This document shows, piece after piece, positions 27,230-35,763 of a DNA stretch of 64,000 nucleotides (positions are counted from its first letter, which is position 1; every line of letters begins with the position of its first letter). The translations under genes were made by a program, and so were the position numbers. Under the pieces are notes generated by a model. It did not search any database. It worked only from the letters and a program-made list of their open reading frames with translations, and was not told the DNA's origin. Source of the DNA: an uncultured Bacilli bacterium (GTDB lineage: Bacteria > Bacillota_I > Bacilli_A > RF39 > UBA660); assembly GCA_934149515.1 (NCBI GenBank), contig CAKPFD010000005.1:22463-86462 (forward strand), in the 5' to 3' direction.

Positions 27230-27409
27230 ATGCTAAAGAATAATAAAGGGTTTGCTATTACTACCATCTTATATGCCTTAGTTTTAATGCTTTCACTTAT
27301 TTTATTTTTATTAATCGGGTTACAAAGCTTTGGTAAAAAAGCAAATGATGATCTAGTAAAAACAGTAACCAAAGAATTAAATCAATGTTTAGAAGATGAA
27401 AGTTGCTAA
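27230..27409 (+). CDS. Short type IV prepilin-like protein
   Basis: 59 aa, start ATG after AGGAGAAAATA. The leader MLKNNKG is followed by FAITTILYALVLMLSLIL, a typical class III prepilin hydrophobic helix except that Thr replaces the usual Glu at +5. The soluble part is only about 25 residues and ends CLEDESC. It may be a minimal pilin or an assembly factor. Co-transcribed with the TasA-like gene 9 nt upstream. Confidence 0.6.
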   Translation: MLKNNKGFAITTILYALVLMLSLILFLLIGLQSFGKKANDDLVKTVTKELNQCLEDESC

Positions 27410-27509
27410 TTTTAATATTATAAAAATCAAAAAGCAAGGGAATAGAAAAGCCAAATAAAAATGCCAAGTTGTTTTGGTATTTTTTCTAAAGTTTTTTTAG
27501 CAAAAACAG

Positions 27510-27538
27510 TTGACAAGTGCTAACAATAAGCATACAAT
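27510..27538 (+). promoter_or_regulatory. Promoter of the hrcA heat-shock operon
   Basis: TTGACA (27510-27515), 17-nt spacer, TACAAT (27533-27538). An extra CIRCE half-site, AAGTGCTAA (27515-27523), lies in the spacer. Confidence 0.85.
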
Positions 27539-27542
27539 GTTA

Positions 27543-27569
27543 TTAGCACTTGAAAAGAAACAGTGCTAG
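27543..27569 (+). promoter_or_regulatory. CIRCE operator (HrcA binding site)
   Basis: TTAGCACTT, 9 nt, CAGTGCTAG: close to the consensus TTAGCACTC-N9-GAGTGCTAA. It overlaps the transcription start region, and the right arm abuts the AGGAGG of hrcA. Autorepression of the operon by HrcA is established for this arrangement. Confidence 0.9.
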
Positions 27570-27581
27570 GAGGTAGTTTGA

Positions 27582-28568
27582 ATGCTGACAAATCGCCAAA
27601 GTAAGATTTTAAAATTAATTGTAGAAAATTATGTAAAGCAAGCGAAACCTGTAAGTAGTAATCAAATTTGTAAAACGTTAAAATGCTCTAGTGCCACCAT
27701 TCGAAGTGAAATGGCTTCATTAGAAGAAGAAGGTTTACTAGAAAAAACCCATACCTCAAGTGGTAGAGTTCCAAGTGAGGAAGGATATCGTTATTATGTT
27801 GATTATCTATTAGAACCAAAGAAAATGAATGGAGAAGATATGTTAAAACTACAAATCATTTTCCATAATCAAACTTTGGAATTATCAGATTGTATTGCTA
27901 AAAGCTTACAAGTAATTTCTGATATGACCTCTTATACTGCAGTTGTCTTAGGAAAAGCAAGCCATGATAATCTTTTAAAAGAAATAAACGTTGTTCCACT
28001 TGCTAGTAATCAGATGATTGTTATCGTTGTAACAGATAAAGGTAAAGTAGAACATAAAACAATTACCTTGGATAATGTCAGTATGGATGATGTAAAAAAG
28101 ACCGTTGATTTAATCAATCATCTAATTGTTGGAACACCAATTGATGAAGTGAGCACAAAACTAGAATTTGAAGTAAAACCAATCATCGGTCAATATGTCA
28201 GTCAACACGAAAAGCTATATAATGCGATATATCATGTGTTTAGCGATTTTGCAAGCCCTGATATTAACGTTGTTGGCAAAACAAAATTCTTAGAACAACC
28301 AGAATTTAGTAACATCGATAAAATAAAACATTTATTTAATAAATTAGAAGGAAATGATTTAGTTCAAGAAATAAAACAAGATGACTCCAATAACATTGAA
28401 GTCTACATCGGAAAAGAAAATAATATCGATGAAGATGTAACCATCATCAAGACAAACTTTAAAACCAATAGTGAAGAAGGAACAATAGCAATCATCGGCC
28501 CAAAACGAATGGAATACGAAAGGGTAATGAATTTGCTAGAATTTATGAAAGAAAACATTGAAAGGTAG
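27582..28568 (+). CDS. hrcA: Heat-inducible transcription repressor HrcA
   Basis: Binds CIRCE and represses the chaperone operon; GroE normally acts as co-factor. 328 aa with an N-terminal winged helix (LTNRQSKILKLIVENYV...SSATIRSEMASLEEEGLL; residues 1-70) including the SSGRVPSEEGYRYYVDYLL motif, then the GAF-like and dimerisation domains. First gene of hrcA-grpE-dnaK-pepF-dnaJ. Confidence 0.97.
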   Translation: MLTNRQSKILKLIVENYVKQAKPVSSNQICKTLKCSSATIRSEMASLEEEGLLEKTHTSSGRVPSEEGYRYYVDYLLEPKKMNGEDMLKLQIIFHNQTLELSDCIAKSLQVISDMTSYTAVVLGKASHDNLLKEINVVPLASNQMIVIVVTDKGKVEHKTITLDNVSMDDVKKTVDLINHLIVGTPIDEVSTKLEFEVKPIIGQYVSQHEKLYNAIYHVFSDFASPDINVVGKTKFLEQPEFSNIDKIKHLFNKLEGNDLVQEIKQDDSNNIEVYIGKENNIDEDVTIIKTNFKTNSEEGTIAIIGPKRMEYERVMNLLEFMKENIER

Positions 28569-28574
28569 GATAGA

Positions 28575-29231
28575 ATGGAAGAAAAAGAAATGAATACAAC
28601 ATGTTCTTGCGAAAACAAATCACAAGATGCAACATGTCATTGTCAAGAACAACAATCACATGAATGTTGCCAAAAAGAACATACTAAAAACCATAAACAT
28701 AAAGATAAAAAAGAAGTAGATGCTCTAAAGCAACAAATAACAACACTAACAGAAGCAAATCAAACATTACAACAAAAAGTGCAATATGCACAAGCAGAAC
28801 TAATCAATTATAGAAAACGAAAAGAAGAAGAAACAACACAGCGTTTGAAATATGCTAATCAAGATTTAATTAGTGAAATGATTCCATTACTTGATAACTT
28901 TGAACGTGCTATTAAGTTAGATGATAATGATCTAACAGATGAATTATCTAAGTTCTTGCAAGGATTTAAAATGATGTATGCTAGTTTGCAAGATATCTTA
29001 CAAAAATTCGGTGTAGAAGAAATCAATTGTTTACATCAACCATTTGATCCTACAACAATGCAAGCACTAATGATGGATAGTGATCCAAAGTTTCAAGATG
29101 AAGAAGTACTTGATGTCATGTTAAAAGGCTATCGTTTAAAAGATAGAGTGATTCGGGCAGCTTCTGTTAAAGTAAATAAAATAGAAAATACTACAAATAA
29201 TAATGAAAAAGGAGAGGATAATCATGAGTAA
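28575..29231 (+). CDS. grpE: GrpE nucleotide exchange factor with Cys/His-rich N-terminus
   Basis: Exchange factor for DnaK. 218 aa. Residues about 50-110 form the long coiled coil (QQITTLTEANQTLQQKVQYAQAELINYRKR) and 115-205 the beta-wing domain with the GVEEINCLHQPFDPTTMQAL motif. The first 47 residues are unusual: CSC, CHC, CC and several His in a Lys/Gln-rich sequence, a possible metal-binding extension not standard for GrpE. Starts 6 nt after hrcA; its stop overlaps the dnaK start by 8 nt. Confidence 0.95.
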   Translation: MEEKEMNTTCSCENKSQDATCHCQEQQSHECCQKEHTKNHKHKDKKEVDALKQQITTLTEANQTLQQKVQYAQAELINYRKRKEEETTQRLKYANQDLISEMIPLLDNFERAIKLDDNDLTDELSKFLQGFKMMYASLQDILQKFGVEEINCLHQPFDPTTMQALMMDSDPKFQDEEVLDVMLKGYRLKDRVIRAASVKVNKIENTTNNNEKGEDNHE

Positions 29232-31035
29232 AATTATAGGTATTGATTTAGGTACTACAAATAGTTGTGTATCTGTATTAGAGGCTGGGGAACCTAAAGT
29301 AATCCCTAATCCAGAAGGTGGAAGAACAACCCCTAGTGTTGTAGCTTTCAAAAATGGAGAAAGAATTGTCGGAGATGCCGCAAAGCGTCAAGCAATTACC
29401 AATCCAAATACTGTATCATCAATCAAAAGATTAATGGGTACTGATAAAAAAGTAGAAGCAGAAGGTAAAAAATATACTCCAGAAGAAATATCTGCTATGA
29501 TCTTATCTTACTTAAAAGATTATGCTGAAAGTTATTTAGGAGAAAAAGTAACACAAGCAGTTATTACTGTTCCAGCATACTTCAACGATGCTCAACGTCA
29601 AGCAACGAAAAATGCTGGTAAAATTGCTGGATTAACAGTAGAAAGAATTATCAATGAACCAACAGCAGCAGCATTAGCTTATGGACTTGATAAACAAGAT
29701 AAATCTCAAACCATTTTAGTATACGATTTAGGTGGTGGAACATTCGATGTTTCTATCTTGGAATTAGGCGATGGTGTATTCGAAGTTAAATCAACTGCTG
29801 GTAACAACCGTTTAGGTGGAGATGATTTCGATCAAAAAATTATCGATTACTTAGTAGAAAACTTCAAGAAAGAAAACGGTGTAGATTTAACCAAAGATAA
29901 AATGGCTATGCAACGTCTAAAAGAAATTGCTGAAAAAGCAAAGAAAGACTTATCAGGAATGAGTCAAACTCAAATTTCAGCACCATTTATTTCACAAGGA
30001 TCAGATGGACCACTTCACTTAGATACAACACTTACAAGAGCTAAATTTGAAGAATTAATTCATGATCTTGTTATGTCTACACTTGAACCAGTTCGTAAAG
30101 CTTTAAAAGATGCATCAGTTAAAGCAAGCGATCTAGACAAAGTTATCTTCGTTGGTGGATCTACACGTATTCCATTAGTATATGAAACAATCAAAAAAGA
30201 ATTAGGAAAAGAACCATCACGTGAAGTAAACCCAGATGAAGTAGTTGCTATGGGAGCTGCTATTCAAGGTGGTGTATTAACAGGTGATGTTAATGATATC
30301 GTTTTACTTGATGTTACACCATTATCACTAGGTATTGAAACATTAGGTGGCGTTATGACAGTACTAATTCCACGTAATACAACCATACCAACTTCAAAAA
30401 GCGAAGTATTCTCAACTGCTGCAGATAATCAACCAGCCGTAGATGTTCATGTTTTACAAGGTGAAAGATCAATGGCAGCTGATAACAAAACATTAGGACG
30501 CTTCCAATTAGGAAACATTCCAGCAGCACCACGTGGTGTACCACAAATCGAAGTAAAATTTGATATCGATGCCAATGGTATTGTTAATGTAACTGCCAAA
30601 GATTTAGGTACAAACAAAGAACAATCTATTACCATTACATCAAGTACCAACTTATCTGATGAAGAAATCGAAAAAATGCGTAAAGAAGCTGAAGAAAACA
30701 AAGAAGCTGATAAAAAACGTAAAGAAGAAGCAGATCTTAAAAATGAAGCTGAACAATTAGTCTTCCAAACAGAAAAATCATTAACAGATCTAAAAGATAA
30801 AGTTGATGCTAAAGAAAAAGAAGAAGTCGAAGCATTAATCAAAGAAACAAAAGAAGCATTAGAAAAAAATGATATCGAAGAAATTAAAACCAAAAAAGAA
30901 GCTTTACAAGAAAAAGCAATGGCTTTAGCAACTAAAGTATATGAACAAGCTCAAAAAGAAAATAGTAACAACCAAGAACAAACAACAAAAGATACAAAAG
31001 ATGACGTAAAAGATGCTGACTTTGAAGAAAAATAA
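29224..31035 (+). CDS. dnaK: Molecular chaperone DnaK (Hsp70)
   Basis: 603 aa. ATPase domain with IGIDLGTTNSCV (residues 4-15), VYDLGGGTFDVSIL and FVGGSTRIP; substrate-binding domain; helical lid. The C-terminus lacks the EEVD-like end but has a charged tail (VKDADFEEK) like other Firmicutes. ATG 29224 preceded by GGAGAGG is preferred to the upstream in-frame ATG at 29203 inside grpE. Confidence 0.98.
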   Translation: MSKIIGIDLGTTNSCVSVLEAGEPKVIPNPEGGRTTPSVVAFKNGERIVGDAAKRQAITNPNTVSSIKRLMGTDKKVEAEGKKYTPEEISAMILSYLKDYAESYLGEKVTQAVITVPAYFNDAQRQATKNAGKIAGLTVERIINEPTAAALAYGLDKQDKSQTILVYDLGGGTFDVSILELGDGVFEVKSTAGNNRLGGDDFDQKIIDYLVENFKKENGVDLTKDKMAMQRLKEIAEKAKKDLSGMSQTQISAPFISQGSDGPLHLDTTLTRAKFEELIHDLVMSTLEPVRKALKDASVKASDLDKVIFVGGSTRIPLVYETIKKELGKEPSREVNPDEVVAMGAAIQGGVLTGDVNDIVLLDVTPLSLGIETLGGVMTVLIPRNTTIPTSKSEVFSTAADNQPAVDVHVLQGERSMAADNKTLGRFQLGNIPAAPRGVPQIEVKFDIDANGIVNVTAKDLGTNKEQSITITSSTNLSDEEIEKMRKEAEENKEADKKRKEEADLKNEAEQLVFQTEKSLTDLKDKVDAKEKEEVEALIKETKEALEKNDIEEIKTKKEALQEKAMALATKVYEQAQKENSNNQEQTTKDTKDDVKDADFEEK

Positions 31036-31043
31036 AACAAAAG

Positions 31044-31070
31044 GAGGTAGTCTTTAAAAAAGGCTACCTC
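31044..31070 (+). promoter_or_regulatory. mRNA hairpin between dnaK and pepF
   Basis: GAGGTAGTCT (31044-31053) pairs with AGGCTACCTC (31061-31070), mostly Watson-Crick, loop of 7. No T tract follows, so it is more likely a processing or stability element than a terminator. Confidence 0.5.
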
Positions 31071-31092
31071 TTACACTAATAAGGGAGAATAT

Positions 31093-32889
31093 ATGGATAA
31101 AATCTTAACAAGAGATGAAATAAAAGAAGAAGATAAATGGGATGTTGATATGCTTTATCAAACTAAAGAAGAATTTGATAAAGATTATCAGCGAATACAA
31201 AACATGATAAATGAATTAGCAAATTACAAAGATACATTCTTAAAAACAAAAGAAAATTTTAAGCAAATGTTGTTGCTAAATGAAAAAACAAGTCGTCTAT
31301 TAGAAAAATTATATACTTATGCTAACCTAAAAAGTAATGAAAATATGGATAATCCAATGTATCAAGAATTAATAGGAAAAGCAAGTACGTTATACCAAGA
31401 CTATCAAGAAAAATTAGCTTACTTCGAACCTATGCTATTAAAAGAAAAAGAAGATACTATCAAAGATTATCTACAACAAGAAGAAATTAAACAATATACC
31501 CATACCATCTTAGATACCATGCGCTACAAAGGTCATAGCATGAGTGAAGAAGAACAAAAAGTACTATCTGCCTTTTTAAAAACATTAGAATCAGGTAGTA
31601 ACGCTGCCAGTTATTTAATGGATGCAGATATGCGTTTTGGTAATATTATAGACGAAAATGGAAAAGAAGTAGAATTAACAGAAAGTAATTATGGTATTTA
31701 TTTACGTAGTAAAAATAGAGAAGTAAGAAAAGCAGCATTCATGAGAATGCAAGAAGTATTTGGAAGTTATAAAAATACACTAACAGCAACGTTATCCGGT
31801 GTTGTGTATGAATCTGCAACAAGTGCTAGATGGAATCATTTTGCTTCCTCTTTAGAAGCGACACTTTATGCAAATGATATACCAGTAAAACTATATGATA
31901 ATCTAATTACTTGTGTCCATGAACATTTACCGCTTTTATATCAATATTTTGATCTAAAAAAACAAGCTTTAGATTTAGATGAATTTCATCTATATGATGG
32001 TTATGTTAACACAGTAGATACCATTCATACAAAATACCCATTTGAAAAAGGAAAAGAACTTGTATTAGAAGCTTTATCTGTATTAGGAGAAGAATATATA
32101 GAAATCTTAAAGAAAGCCTTCGAAGAAAACTGGATAGATAAATATCCAAATCGAGGAAAAACCGGTGGAGCCTATTCTTCAGGATGCTATGATACAAAAC
32201 CATATGTTTTACTAAATTACACTAACACATATGATGATGTATCTACCTTAGCACATGAATTAGGACATTCAATGCATAGCTATTTTTCAGTTCATAACAA
32301 TGACTATGCAAACTATTCATATCCCTTATTTTTAGCAGAAATTGCTTCCACAGTTAATGAATTATTATTTTCATATTACATGGAACAACATACAGATGAT
32401 AAAAAAGAAAAACAAGCAATTTTAAATGAAAGATTAGATATGTTTAAAGCAACTGTCTTTCGTCAGACAATGTTTGCAGAATTTGAACAACACATGCATC
32501 ATATGGCAGATAAACAAGCAATTCTAACAGCCGAACAACTAAGCAATGACTACTACGAACTAAATAAACTTTATTTCGGTAAAAACGTTGTAGTAGATGA
32601 TGTCATTCGCTATGAATGGTTAAGAATTCCACATTTTTATCGACCATTTTATGTGTATCAATATGCAACAGGTCTTTCCATTGCTGCCTATATTGCCAAA
32701 AATATTCTAGAACAACAAGAAGGATTCAAAGAAAAATATCTTACCTTCTTAAAAGCAGGAGGAAGTAACTATCCACTTGAAACCTTAAAAATCATCGATG
32801 TTGATCTAACTGATACAAAAGTATTTGAAGAAGCAATGGAAATGTTTAAAAATACAATGGAAGAATATCAAAAAGTAAGTAATAGATAG
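31093..32889 (+). CDS. pepF: Oligoendopeptidase F (M3 family metallopeptidase)
   Basis: 598-aa cytosolic zinc peptidase that degrades oligopeptides. HELGH zinc motif at residues 388-392, with the downstream Glu in AEIASTVNE. Length and the N-terminal helical domain match PepF. It lies inside the heat-shock operon between dnaK and dnaJ (11 nt before dnaJ), so it is probably heat-inducible with them, which is not the usual gene order. Confidence 0.95.
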   Translation: MDKILTRDEIKEEDKWDVDMLYQTKEEFDKDYQRIQNMINELANYKDTFLKTKENFKQMLLLNEKTSRLLEKLYTYANLKSNENMDNPMYQELIGKASTLYQDYQEKLAYFEPMLLKEKEDTIKDYLQQEEIKQYTHTILDTMRYKGHSMSEEEQKVLSAFLKTLESGSNAASYLMDADMRFGNIIDENGKEVELTESNYGIYLRSKNREVRKAAFMRMQEVFGSYKNTLTATLSGVVYESATSARWNHFASSLEATLYANDIPVKLYDNLITCVHEHLPLLYQYFDLKKQALDLDEFHLYDGYVNTVDTIHTKYPFEKGKELVLEALSVLGEEYIEILKKAFEENWIDKYPNRGKTGGAYSSGCYDTKPYVLLNYTNTYDDVSTLAHELGHSMHSYFSVHNNDYANYSYPLFLAEIASTVNELLFSYYMEQHTDDKKEKQAILNERLDMFKATVFRQTMFAEFEQHMHHMADKQAILTAEQLSNDYYELNKLYFGKNVVVDDVIRYEWLRIPHFYRPFYVYQYATGLSIAAYIAKNILEQQEGFKEKYLTFLKAGGSNYPLETLKIIDVDLTDTKVFEEAMEMFKNTMEEYQKVSNR

Positions 32890-32900
32890 GAAGTGAAACT

Positions 32901-34046
32901 ATGGCAACAAAAAGAGATTATTATGAAGTATTAGGAGTTGATAAATCAGCAAGTCAAGACGAAATTAAAAGTGCTTTTCGAAAACTTGCTAAGAAATATC
33001 ACCCTGATTTAAATAAAGAAGCTGATGCTGCCGAAAAATTCAAAGAAGTACAAGAAGCCTATTCTGTTTTATCTGATGAATCAAAAAGAAAACAATATGA
33101 TCAATTTGGTCATGCAGCCTTTAGCGGAGCTGGAGCCGGAGCTTCTAATGGCTATGGTGGATTCAATGGTGCAGGATTTGGTTTTGATGCTAGTGATTTA
33201 GGAGACATCTTTGAAGATTTATTTGGAGGTGGCTTTGGTTTTGGAGGTAGTACTAGCCGTGGCAGTTCATCAAGAGCACGCCGAGGTAATGACGTTTTAA
33301 TGGAAGTTGACTTAAGCTTTATGGAAGCTGCTTTCGGTTGTGAAAAAGATTTTGATCTAGATGTTGTAGAAGAATGTGATAACTGTAACGGTAAGGGTGG
33401 TTTTGGAGAAAAAACTTGTCAAACCTGTCATGGAAGTGGTACTATTACTTCTCAACAAAGAACCATACTAGGATCCTTCATGACAAAATCTCCATGTCCA
33501 GATTGTAATGGCAAAGGAAAAACTTTCGATAGAACTTGTTCAGAATGCAAAGGAAAAGGTAGAAAGAAAGCAAGAAAAACCATTACTGTCAATATACCAA
33601 GTGGTATTGATACGCAAGAACGTTTACGAGTACCAGGAAAAGGTCAAGCAGGCGAAAATGGCGGACCAAACGGTGATTTATACTTAGAATTCAAAGTTGG
33701 AACCCATCGTTTTTACAAACGAGACGGAAATGATATTTATCTAGATGTACCAATTACAATCGTTGAAGCTACCCTAGGAGCCAAAAAAGAAATACCAACA
33801 CTATATGGTAATGTAACATTGACAATACCAGCAGGTACTGACAGTCAAACCAAACAGAGAATTCGTGGTAAAGGAATTAAAAACGAAACAACAAAAAGAA
33901 CCGGCGATATGTATGTTGTATTCCAAGTACAAACACCAAAGAAATTAACAAGAGATCAGAAAAAACTATTTGAAGCCTTAAAAGACACCAATTTTAAAGA
34001 TAGTGAAATTACAAAATTTGATGATTTTACCGCTCAACAAAAATAG
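32901..34046 (+). CDS. dnaJ: Chaperone DnaJ (Hsp40)
   Basis: 381 aa. J domain (residues 5-68) with HPD; Gly/Phe-rich linker (about 72-135); four CxxCxGxG zinc repeats (CDNCNGKG, CQTCHGSG, CPDCNGKG, CSECKGKG); C-terminal substrate-binding domains. Stimulates DnaK ATPase. Last gene of the operon. Confidence 0.98.
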   Translation: MATKRDYYEVLGVDKSASQDEIKSAFRKLAKKYHPDLNKEADAAEKFKEVQEAYSVLSDESKRKQYDQFGHAAFSGAGAGASNGYGGFNGAGFGFDASDLGDIFEDLFGGGFGFGGSTSRGSSSRARRGNDVLMEVDLSFMEAAFGCEKDFDLDVVEECDNCNGKGGFGEKTCQTCHGSGTITSQQRTILGSFMTKSPCPDCNGKGKTFDRTCSECKGKGRKKARKTITVNIPSGIDTQERLRVPGKGQAGENGGPNGDLYLEFKVGTHRFYKRDGNDIYLDVPITIVEATLGAKKEIPTLYGNVTLTIPAGTDSQTKQRIRGKGIKNETTKRTGDMYVVFQVQTPKKLTRDQKKLFEALKDTNFKDSEITKFDDFTAQQK

Positions 34047-34074
34047 ATTAGCACTTTTCTAATCTATTTTCTTT
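34044..34074 (+). terminator. Intrinsic terminator after dnaJ
   Basis: TAGATTAG (contains the dnaJ stop) pairs with CTAATCTA, followed by TTTTCTTTT. Confidence 0.85.
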
Positions 34075-34152
34075 TCTGCCAAGAATGATGGGCTATATTT
34101 TTCAAGAAATTTGTGGTAAAATAAAAAAATAAATGGAAAAAGGGATGATGAT

Positions 34153-34569
34153 ATGCGTAAATTAACTGATGATGGCTTAATTTTTATTGACAAGCAAGGA
34201 CAAATAACACGATATGAACGAACAGCAGGAATTCAACATAATGATCTTTTACATCAATATCAAAAAATAAAACATTATGATGAAGTAGATAGAACAGATA
34301 TTGCTAAAAATAAACAAGAAATTCTATTTTATATCTATAACAAAGATCAAGCAGCAGCCTTCTTACCTAAAACACTAACAGATGAACAACTGTATTCTTT
34401 AGAATTACTACAAGAAGGAATGGATAGCTTGCAATTATTAGAAGTAAGAAAGTATAAAGAACAAGATTATCAAGATTTTATATTAACAGGAGATGATATT
34501 GCAGATCAGTTTTCAAATGAAGTGATCCAGTCTTATTTTACAAAATCATCAAAAAGGAAGGCGAAATAA
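34153..34569 (+). CDS. Hypothetical protein upstream of rnc
   Basis: 138 aa, soluble, no recognised domain. Charged, mixed alpha/beta composition; the C-terminus is Ser/Lys-rich (SSKRKAK). It starts after AAAGGGATG and ends 3 nt before rnc, so it is translationally linked with RNase III and may take part in RNA metabolism. That is context only. Confidence 0.6.
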   Translation: MRKLTDDGLIFIDKQGQITRYERTAGIQHNDLLHQYQKIKHYDEVDRTDIAKNKQEILFYIYNKDQAAAFLPKTLTDEQLYSLELLQEGMDSLQLLEVRKYKEQDYQDFILTGDDIADQFSNEVIQSYFTKSSKRKAK

Positions 34570-34572
34570 TAT

Positions 34573-35238
34573 ATGGTAGAACTATTTGAAAAATTACATA
34601 TTAAACCAAAAGATTTAACCCTTTACAACATTGCTTTTTCTCATTCATCTTATGCGAACGAACACAAAGCCAAAAAAGATTATGAACGCTTAGAATTTTT
34701 AGGAGATGCAGTGGTTGATTTAGTAGTAGCAGATTACTTATACAACAACTATAGTGAAACAGAAGGAGAAATGACAAAAGTAAGAGCAAGTTATGTTTGC
34801 GAAAATGCCCTTTATACTTACTCAACGCAATTAGGCTTAAATCAATACATTAGAGTAGGGCATGGAGAAGAACATAGTGGTGGTAAATTCAAAAAAGCAA
34901 TCGTTGCTGATATTTTTGAAGCTCTAATGGGAGCCATTTACTTAGATTTAGGATATGCAACAGTAAGAAATGTCATCTTAAAAATTGTCATTCCCTACAT
35001 TGAAGATCCAACTATCTCTTTCTTTGAAGATTATAAATCAGCTCTTCAAGAAGCAGTGCAAACAACCAAAAAAAGCTTATTTTATGAACTAATAGAAGAA
35101 AGTGGACCACCACATAATAAAACATTTACCATGCAAGTAAAAATTGACAATATCATCTATGGGAAAGGAACTGGCAATAGTAAAAAAGAAGCTGAGCAGG
35201 AAGCTGCCAAAAACGCTTTAGAAAAACTAGCCTCTTAA
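34573..35238 (+). CDS. rnc: Ribonuclease III
   Basis: Double-strand-specific endoribonuclease for rRNA and mRNA processing. 221 aa: the RNase III domain has the signature ERLEFLGDAVVDL (residues 38-50) and the second acidic motif DIFEALMGAIYLD. The C-terminal dsRNA-binding domain (about 152-221) ends GTGNSKKEAEQEAAKNAL. Normal length. The usual partners smc and acpP are absent; it sits between two hypotheticals. Confidence 0.96.
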   Translation: MVELFEKLHIKPKDLTLYNIAFSHSSYANEHKAKKDYERLEFLGDAVVDLVVADYLYNNYSETEGEMTKVRASYVCENALYTYSTQLGLNQYIRVGHGEEHSGGKFKKAIVADIFEALMGAIYLDLGYATVRNVILKIVIPYIEDPTISFFEDYKSALQEAVQTTKKSLFYELIEESGPPHNKTFTMQVKIDNIIYGKGTGNSKKEAEQEAAKNALEKLAS

Positions 35239-35246
35239 GACATATT

Positions 35247-35720
35247 ATGGAAAATAAAATATATGAATTAATAGAAGATGAAATAATGGAAAGAGAATCA
35301 GAAGCATATCAAAATCGTTTAGAATATGTTAAAGGACTTATTTATTATATGCAATCTTATAAAGACGTCTTTAAAAATGAATATTTTCAACAAGAAACAA
35401 AGGCTTTAACAAACCATTATCAGGTCTTAACACCATTATTACAATCAACAGAAGAAGCATTGTTTTACTTACAAATGCACGAAGACGATAGAAAAATAAG
35501 CTTATTATTAGCAGATCTAACCATGGTTGATACTGTTTTAACTTATCAAAGCATCTATCATGAAGCGCTAGATATGCAAGTAATTGCAATCAGTGAGCAA
35601 GATAAATCAAATATTCAAATGTATCATAAAACATTACTAGATTATTCTGACATTTTAAATACCAATACAAAAGGATATCAAAAACGTCTTGGAGTTTACT
35701 TGCCAAAAAAAGAAAATTAA
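35247..35720 (+). CDS. Helical hypothetical protein downstream of rnc
   Basis: 157 aa, predicted nearly all helical, Gln/Glu/Tyr-rich, no membrane segment. Loosely recalls YlbF/YmcA-type RNA maturation factors in length and helicity, but I cannot see their signature. Nine nt after rnc and just before an RNase J gene, so an RNA-processing role is a reasonable guess. Confidence 0.55.
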   Translation: MENKIYELIEDEIMERESEAYQNRLEYVKGLIYYMQSYKDVFKNEYFQQETKALTNHYQVLTPLLQSTEEALFYLQMHEDDRKISLLLADLTMVDTVLTYQSIYHEALDMQVIAISEQDKSNIQMYHKTLLDYSDILNTNTKGYQKRLGVYLPKKEN

Positions 35721-35763
35721 CGTATAATGATGACGCATTATAAAACCAAAGAAAGGAGATTAT

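Noticed and set aside
30447..30893. 148-aa minus-strand ORF inside dnaK
   Set aside because: Ser/Leu-rich antisense of the Lys/Glu-rich dnaK tail; a coding shadow.
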